Origin: Planctomycetota bacterium
Lineage (GTDB): Bacteria; Planctomycetota; Planctomycetia; Pirellulales; Lacipirellulaceae
Reading direction: 5' to 3'
Length of the DNA: 9,653 bases
Assembly: GCA_024278035.1 (NCBI GenBank)
Contig: JAJRUA010000111.1
Coordinates: 1-9,653 of the forward strand
Shown here: positions 5,340 through 9,653 of the stretch, in pieces
Numbering within the stretch: position 1 is the first letter of the stretch
Layout of the letters: each line of letters begins with the position of its first letter
Made by a program: the position numbers and the translations under genes
The notes under the pieces: model-generated
What the model was told of the DNA's origin: nothing
Databases searched by the model: none
The model's input: only the letters and a program-made list of their open reading frames with translations

Positions 5340-6491
5340 ATGCGGAACCTCATTAAGATCGTTTTCATCGCGGCCCTGATCGGGGGTGGCGTTTATTGGT
5401 TCCGATTCGCACCGGTGCCGGTCACGGAGCACTTGGTCCAGCGCGGCCCCCTGGTGGCGGAGGTGATGGGCACCGGCACGCTCGAAGCGCGCGTGCAGGC
5501 GACCATCAGTCCGAAAATATCGAATCGTATCGAGCAAATCCTGGCCGATCAGGGGGATCACGTCTCAGCAGGAGAGGTCCTGGTCCGGCTGGATGACGAC
5601 GAACTCCTCCAGCAGGTGGCCATTGCCCAAGCGAGCTTAGAAGCGGAAGTGGCGGCGCTTGAGCGGATCAAGACAGACAAACAACGGGCCGTAGCCGTCT
5701 TCGATCAGGCACAAAGTAGTTACACTCGCACACGATCGCTTGTTGATAGCAACGCCGTTAGCCAAGACGACTTTGATAAAGCAACCGAATCGCTGGCCGT
5801 GGCAACGGCGGGTGTCTCTCATTCCGAAGCGGCCATTGCCGAAAACCAAAAAAAAGTGGTCGCCGCTGAGCGAACGCTAGAGTACCAACGAGCCCGGCTA
5901 ACGGACGCAGAAATTTTAGCGCCGTTCGATGGCCTCGTCATCCAACGCAACCGAGAGCTGGGCGATATCGTTGTGCCAGGAAGTTCCATTCTAACGCTCA
6001 TCTCTCTCGATGAACTATGGATCAGCGCATGGATCGATGAAACCGAAATGGCAAAACTTGCCGAGGGGCAATCGGCCCGCGTCGTTTTTCGCTCTGAGCC
6101 CGAAAAGTCTTATCCGGGCACCGTGGTAAGACTTGGTAAAGAGGCAGATCGTGAGACACGCGAGTTTATTGTCGATGTCCGTGTACTTGAACTGGCAACC
6201 AACTGGGCCGTCGGGCAACGGGCCGAGGTTTTTATTGAAGCGTCCAACAAGGACAATGTGATTCGGTTGCCTGCCGGTAATGTTGTAACTCGCGAGTCCG
6301 ACAAAGGTGTGTTTGTTCTTGAAGAAGGCCATGCCCGTTGGCGTCCGATCACAACGGGACTGCAAAGTCGTGATTCGATTGAAGTCACAAGCGGCCTCCA
6401 GGCCGACGAAGTGGTTATTTCACCGGCAAGCAACCGGGCAATACTCAGTAACGGGCGCAAGGTGACGGTCTCACAGGAGTCGGGCCCATGA
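5340..6491 (+). CDS. ABC exporter periplasmic adaptor (HlyD/MacA/DevB-like membrane fusion protein)
   Basis: Adaptor proteins of this type link an inner-membrane transporter to the outer membrane. The 383-residue protein has an N-terminal membrane anchor (about 4-20, IKIVFIAALIGGGVYW), a first lipoyl half (about 55-86, with DQGDHVSAGEVLVRLDD), a long helical hairpin (about 88-188, rich in Ala, Glu and Gln), a second lipoyl half (DAEILAPFDGLVIQRNRELG, 189-208), a beta-barrel domain (about 225-300, with LWISAWIDETEMAKLAEGQS) and a membrane-proximal domain to 378. A TTG at 5313 is in frame, but the ATG at 5340 has an AAGGAAA ribosome binding site 8 bases upstream and starts the anchor directly. 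Its stop overlaps the permease start by ATGA. Adaptor, permease, ATPase is the DevBCA gene order. The substrate is unknown. Confidence 0.93.
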   Translation: MRNLIKIVFIAALIGGGVYWFRFAPVPVTEHLVQRGPLVAEVMGTGTLEARVQATISPKISNRIEQILADQGDHVSAGEVLVRLDDDELLQQVAIAQASLEAEVAALERIKTDKQRAVAVFDQAQSSYTRTRSLVDSNAVSQDDFDKATESLAVATAGVSHSEAAIAENQKKVVAAERTLEYQRARLTDAEILAPFDGLVIQRNRELGDIVVPGSSILTLISLDELWISAWIDETEMAKLAEGQSARVVFRSEPEKSYPGTVVRLGKEADRETREFIVDVRVLELATNWAVGQRAEVFIEASNKDNVIRLPAGNVVTRESDKGVFVLEEGHARWRPITTGLQSRDSIEVTSGLQADEVVISPASNRAILSNGRKVTVSQESGP

Positions 6492-7699
6492 ATCTCGCCA
6501 CGAAGGACATCCAGCAAAGCCTCGGTCGCTTTGCGCTCACCACGGTGGGCGTGGGGATGTTGCTCATGGTTGTCATGGGCATGGGGGGCATCTATCGGGG
6601 CATCCTCGAAGACGCCACGCTCCTGATCAATCGGATCGGTGCCGACTTGTGGGTAGTCCAGCGCGATACGCGCGGCCCCTTTGCCGAGATTTCGCGCGTA
6701 CCACCTAACTTGGTACATCGGATCCTGTCCGTGCCAGGAGTCGAGGCTTCTCGTGAGTTTGTTTTTCATACCGTCCAGCGTGAACGAAAAGGCAAACCCT
6801 TCCGCATGGCGGTGCTCGGCTTGAGTTGGCCAACCGACAAAGGAGAATGGGTTCCGCTCACGGTCGGTCGTCCCTTGGGACAAAATCATTTTGAGATGAT
6901 CGCCGATGATTCCCTCGGCTTCGCACTTGGCGAAAAAATAAAGCTGGGCAAAGAGACGTACACGGTCGTCGGGACGGCCCGCACGATGATCTCCTCGGGA
7001 GGCGACGGCATCGGCTTCTTTACCTCCGCTGATGCCCAGGCGATACAATTCAATGTACCGGGCGAAGCGGTTCGGCTCGAACGCTCCTCACGAGCCGCAC
7101 GGGGCAATCGCCTGGACCTTTCAGCAAAGAATCCTTCGCTTCTGGAATTTGCTTCAAAACCGGCAGTCGAGTTGCCACAAATCGCGAGGCCTCAGGTGAG
7201 TGCCGTTATGGTATCGGTCTTGCCCGGTTTCAGTAGCGAACAAGTCGCGGAGATCATCTCCGGCTGGGGCGATGTCTCGGTCTTCACGAAAGAGGGCCAG
7301 CGTCAGCTTCTGTTAGAAGGAACCGTCGAGAAAGTCCGGCGACAGATCGGCTTGTTTCGTGCGCTGCTGATGGTAATCTCAGCGGTCATCATGGGGCTGA
7401 TTCTCTATACGATGACGCTCGACAAGATTCATTCGATCGCGCTGCTAAAACTCATCGGGGCCCCCAATCGAGTGATCCTCGGCATGATCCTCCAGCAGGC
7501 GCTCATGCTGGGGACGTTGGGGTACGCTATTGCCTTGCTTGTGGGCCGACAATTGTTTCCCCTATTCCCCAAGCGAGTGATCTTGGCGAACGATGACTTG
7601 ATCATTTTGGCTCTCATCGTACTGGCGATCTCGATCCTTTCGAGCCTCATGGGCATCTGGAAAGCAATGAAGGTCTCACCGAACGAGGCACTCGCATGA
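6488..7699 (+). CDS. ABC transporter permease, FtsX/MacB/DevC-like
   Basis: The 403-residue protein has the MacB-type plan: one membrane helix near the N-terminus (about 16-36, ALTTVGVGMLLMVVMGMGG), a large periplasmic domain (about 40-285) and three C-terminal helices (about 289-310, 334-356 and 370-392). After the second helix comes the short cytoplasmic segment KIHSIALLKLIGAPNRVI (313-330), typical of FtsX-like permeases, where the ATPase is contacted; the tail KVSPNEALA is also typical. MacB-type transporters work by mechanotransmission, moving substrates from the periplasm through the adaptor instead of through the membrane itself. The start overlaps the adaptor stop and the stop overlaps the ATPase start, both by ATGA, so the three subunits are probably made together. 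A homodimer of this permease would be expected. Confidence 0.92.
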   Translation: MNLATKDIQQSLGRFALTTVGVGMLLMVVMGMGGIYRGILEDATLLINRIGADLWVVQRDTRGPFAEISRVPPNLVHRILSVPGVEASREFVFHTVQRERKGKPFRMAVLGLSWPTDKGEWVPLTVGRPLGQNHFEMIADDSLGFALGEKIKLGKETYTVVGTARTMISSGGDGIGFFTSADAQAIQFNVPGEAVRLERSSRAARGNRLDLSAKNPSLLEFASKPAVELPQIARPQVSAVMVSVLPGFSSEQVAEIISGWGDVSVFTKEGQRQLLLEGTVEKVRRQIGLFRALLMVISAVIMGLILYTMTLDKIHSIALLKLIGAPNRVILGMILQQALMLGTLGYAIALLVGRQLFPLFPKRVILANDDLIILALIVLAISILSSLMGIWKAMKVSPNEALA

Positions 7700-8445
7700 G
7701 TGATTCGACTCTTCCTACCAAAGAACGAGAAGCCGCCTACACCGGCAAAGCGTGCGCTATTGAAACCAAGGGCGCCACAAAAATCTACGGCAGTGGCAAT
7801 ACCGAAGTCATTGCGATGCGCGATGCTTCGATGCGTGTGAAACGGGGCGAGGTTGTGGCGTTGCTGGGCCCAAGTGGTTCGGGGAAATCGACGTTTCTTA
7901 CGGCAGTGGGGCTTATCAATCCACCGACCTCGGGGCAGGTACTCATTGGCGGACAATTGGTGCTTGATGGGCCCGTTGCTCAGACTGACTTACGAGCTTT
8001 CCGCCGGAATCATATTGGCTTTGTCTTTCAGAAATCGAACCTGATACCTTTTTTGACCGCCGTGGAAAACGTCCAAATCGCGATGGAGTTAGCCGGTGAG
8101 TCAGCGCGTGCCGCCCGGCATCGCGCGCTCGAACTGATGGACTATCTCGGCGTGGCCGACAGGGCGGCAAACCTTCCCTCCGCTCTCTCCGGTGGCCAGC
8201 AGCAGCGGGTTGCCGTCGCGCGGGCGTTGGCCAACCACCCTAGCGTCATTCTGGCCGACGAACCGACCGCCGCTCTTGATGGCCATCGGGGGCGCCAAGT
8301 GATGGACCTCTTCGCCAAGGTGGCCCACGAGCAAGGCGCTGGCGTGATCGTCGTCACGCACGACCACCGCGCGCTCGACGTGTTCGATACGATCTACGAA
8401 ATGGAAGATGGCCTCATGCACCGGGCTAAAGCGACTACGAATTAA
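7696..8445 (+). CDS. ABC transporter ATP-binding protein (MacB/LolD/DevA-like)
   Basis: This is the ATPase subunit of the exporter, acting at the cytoplasmic face of the inner membrane. All motifs are intact in 249 residues: Walker [10 protein letters not shown] (58-66), Q-loop Q112 in [18 protein letters not shown], signature LSGGQQQR (164-171), Walker B VILADE (184-189) followed by the D-loop region PTAALD (190-195), and the H-loop His222 in VVTHDHR. The Q-loop sequence and the length fit the LolD/MacB ATPase group. About 20 extra residues precede the core ([20 protein letters not shown]); the start is supported by the ATGA overlap with the permease stop. No outer-membrane channel (TolC-like) gene is present in this window. 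The gene is followed at once by an inverted-repeat terminator candidate. Confidence 0.95.
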   Translation: MSDSTLPTKEREAAYTGKACAIETKGATKIYGSGNTEVIAMRDASMRVKRGEVVALLGPSGSGKSTFLTAVGLINPPTSGQVLIGGQLVLDGPVAQTDLRAFRRNHIGFVFQKSNLIPFLTAVENVQIAMELAGESARAARHRALELMDYLGVADRAANLPSALSGGQQQRVAVARALANHPSVILADEPTAALDGHRGRQVMDLFAKVAHEQGAGVIVVTHDHRALDVFDTIYEMEDGLMHRAKATTN

Positions 8446-8540
8446 ACGCGGATCAGGCGGATACGCACGGATTAAAAAAGAAAGCTATACAAATGGCTTT
8501 TTTAATCCGCGTAAATCCTTTCGATCCGCGTTCATCCGCG
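8446..8540. terminator. Imperfect inverted repeat, probable two-way terminator
   Basis: Nearly the whole 96-bp gap between two convergent genes is an inverted repeat. The core arms are CGGATTAAAAAAG (8468-8480) and CTTTTTTAATCCG (8497-8509), a perfect 13-bp stem with a 16-nt loop; outer parts (ACGCGGATC at 8446-8454, GATCCGCGT at 8523-8531) also pair with small gaps. A/T runs are inside the stem, so a U-tract follows the loop in transcripts from both directions. The ATCCGCG words recur (8506-8512, 8524-8530, 8534-8540), which resembles a dispersed intergenic repeat. Confidence 0.7.
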
Positions 8541-8541
8541 A

Positions 8542-9653
8542 CTAATTCTTCTTCACTTCGATTTTCGCGGTCCGTAACCATTCCCAAATAACTCGGCCCA
8601 CTTTCACGAGTGATTCGCCCGAGCAGTTGCGCGGGACGTCGGCCTCGGTGTGCCAGTAGGGGTAGTCAAAATCGATCAGGTCGATCGCGGGGATGCCCCC
8701 GTGCTGACGTAGTTTTAGGTGATCGTCGAGCACTTCATGCTTGACGCGCGGGATGAACTCTTTGATACCTAAACGCTGGGCGGTGGCCCATAGCTCTTTG
8801 ACAAGAGGCCGCGTCTCCTTGGATTGGTAACTGTGGCGTTCCCAATAAAGCTGCAAGTCGGCATCGCCCACCATGTCGAACAGAATGGCCCAACGGTAGG
8901 ACCAATCTTTGGGCCTTCGCTTGGCGTAGCGACGTGCGAACCAAGTGCTGCCCCAAAAGTAAGGATCACGAGGGTCTTGATAGACCAACTCTTCGCCATC
9001 GAACAACACCATATCGACCCCCAACGCACCGTCGTAATTCTCCATAAGATGGGCAAGCTCCATTAGCAAAGCCGTGCCACTCGCCCCGTCGTTGGCACCG
9101 ACGAATCGACCGTTACGACGGGCCAGCGGATTGGGATCGCGATCGGGAAGTGGGCGGGTATCGTAATGAGCACATAAGAGAACGCGTTGTTTTACTTCGG
9201 GTCGCCACTTCGCAATCAGATTGGCCATCGGCACTTTCGATTGATCGAGAGGATGGCGTGCCTTGAAGCGTTGCAGGTTCACCTCCGCTCCGAGTGCCTT
9301 AAAATGCTTGAGGAGCAACTTCTGCTGGGCTCGCATCGCCCGGCTGCCGCTCGGACGAGGCCCCAGACTGCATAGCTGTTTGAGGTACCCATAGGCACGC
9401 CCGGCGTTCAGGGCCGTTTCCTCGGCCGCAGCAGTACGGGTGTACTGAACCAACCGAACCGGTAGCGGCGGGCTATTATACGTCGTCTGCTCTCTCTCAC
9501 CGATTTGCGATTGAAGTGACTCCATTGCTTTCTCTAAAACACGATCAACAGTGGCCGGCGGTGCCGGTTTCTCTTCCGTCTCTTGGTCGGTCCATAAGTC
9601 ACGATCCCGACGCCACTTGTTCCAGGCCTCGATCTCTTTTTCCGATTGAATAA
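8542..9653 (-). CDS. M28-family zinc enzyme, glutaminyl-peptide cyclotransferase-like (N-terminus beyond window)
   Basis: The fold and motifs match the M28 peptidase/glutaminyl cyclotransferase group. Numbering from the Met at 9525: YLKQLCSLGPRPSGS (47-61), AHYDTRPLPDRDPNP (119-133), GANDGASGTALLMELA (143-158) with D146, VLFDGEEL (173-180) with E178/E179, WGSTWFA (191-197), DMVGDADL (217-224) and YWHTEADV (290-297) with H292. D146, E179 and H292 correspond to the expected single-zinc set of glutaminyl cyclotransferases, with E178 as catalytic acid; some relatives are aminopeptidases. The frame stays open for 42 more codons to the window edge and those codons look coding (EKEIEAWNKWRRDRD, EEKPAPPATVDRVLEKA), so the true start probably lies outside. 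If translation starts at 9525 instead, the protein has 327 residues and no signal peptide. An AGAGAAAG sequence before that ATG leaves this open. Confidence 0.82.
   Translation of the reverse strand, partial: IQSEKEIEAWNKWRRDRDLWTDQETEEKPAPPATVDRVLEKAMESLQSQIGEREQTTYNSPPLPVRLVQYTRTAAAEETALNAGRAYGYLKQLCSLGPRPSGSRAMRAQQKLLLKHFKALGAEVNLQRFKARHPLDQSKVPMANLIAKWRPEVKQRVLLCAHYDTRPLPDRDPNPLARRNGRFVGANDGASGTALLMELAHLMENYDGALGVDMVLFDGEELVYQDPRDPYFWGSTWFARRYAKRRPKDWSYRWAILFDMVGDADLQLYWERHSYQSKETRPLVKELWATAQRLGIKEFIPRVKHEVLDDHLKLRQHGGIPAIDLIDFDYPYWHTEADVPRNCSGESLVKVGRVIWEWLRTAKIEVKKN

Noticed and set aside
6110..7048. 312-codon minus-strand frame antisense to the adaptor and permease genes
   Set aside because: Both sense genes are clearly coding with full domain structure; the antisense frame has no recognisable motif.
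1..9653. CRISPR array, tRNA, rRNA, transposase, prophage or toxin-antitoxin system
   Set aside because: No regularly spaced repeats, tRNA-like folds, rRNA sequence or matching protein motifs were seen on either strand.

Overview
The window looks like chromosomal DNA from a planctomycete, most likely of the order Pirellulales. This is an inference from gene style and from short intergenic repeats containing a GGCGAGCCG core, which I associate with that group; there is no rRNA or other taxonomic marker here. The DNA is moderately GC-rich, coding density is fairly high, and I see no transposase, phage gene, tRNA, rRNA or CRISPR array.

Layout, left to right. Positions 1-394 are mostly non-coding: the probable last codons of an upstream gene, one copy of the dispersed repeat and a tandem 16-bp repeat. 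Next is a divergent pair, a DinB-superfamily protein (minus, 395-895) and a YafY-type HTH/WYL regulator (plus, 1050-1724). Their shared 154-bp promoter region carries a 25-bp palindrome plus an extra half-site, a strong operator candidate. After an inverted pair of dispersed repeats comes miaA (minus, 1855-2796, tRNA dimethylallyltransferase). It is divergent from hisE (2923-3276), which is followed by hisG (3436-4329); these encode the second and first steps of histidine biosynthesis. The hisE-hisG gap is filled by two inverted C/G-rich repeat units with a perfect hairpin. A four-helix membrane protein of unknown function (minus, 4413-5063) converges on hisG.

The right half holds a translationally coupled three-gene ABC export operon in the order adaptor, permease, ATPase (5340-8445), resembling DevBCA/MacAB systems. 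Its genes overlap by ATGA twice. Convergent with it is an M28-family zinc enzyme resembling glutaminyl-peptide cyclotransferases (minus, from the right edge to 8542); its reading frame continues past the window edge. The 96 bp between these convergent genes is almost entirely an imperfect inverted repeat that probably acts as a two-way terminator.

Most genes are ordinary housekeeping or transport genes, and I do not see a clearly new defence or mobile system. The most notable signals lie between genes: the three-half-site operator of the DinB/WYL pair, several different inverted repeat families placed at gene junctions (two of them between convergent genes), and the hairpin that splits the his pair.
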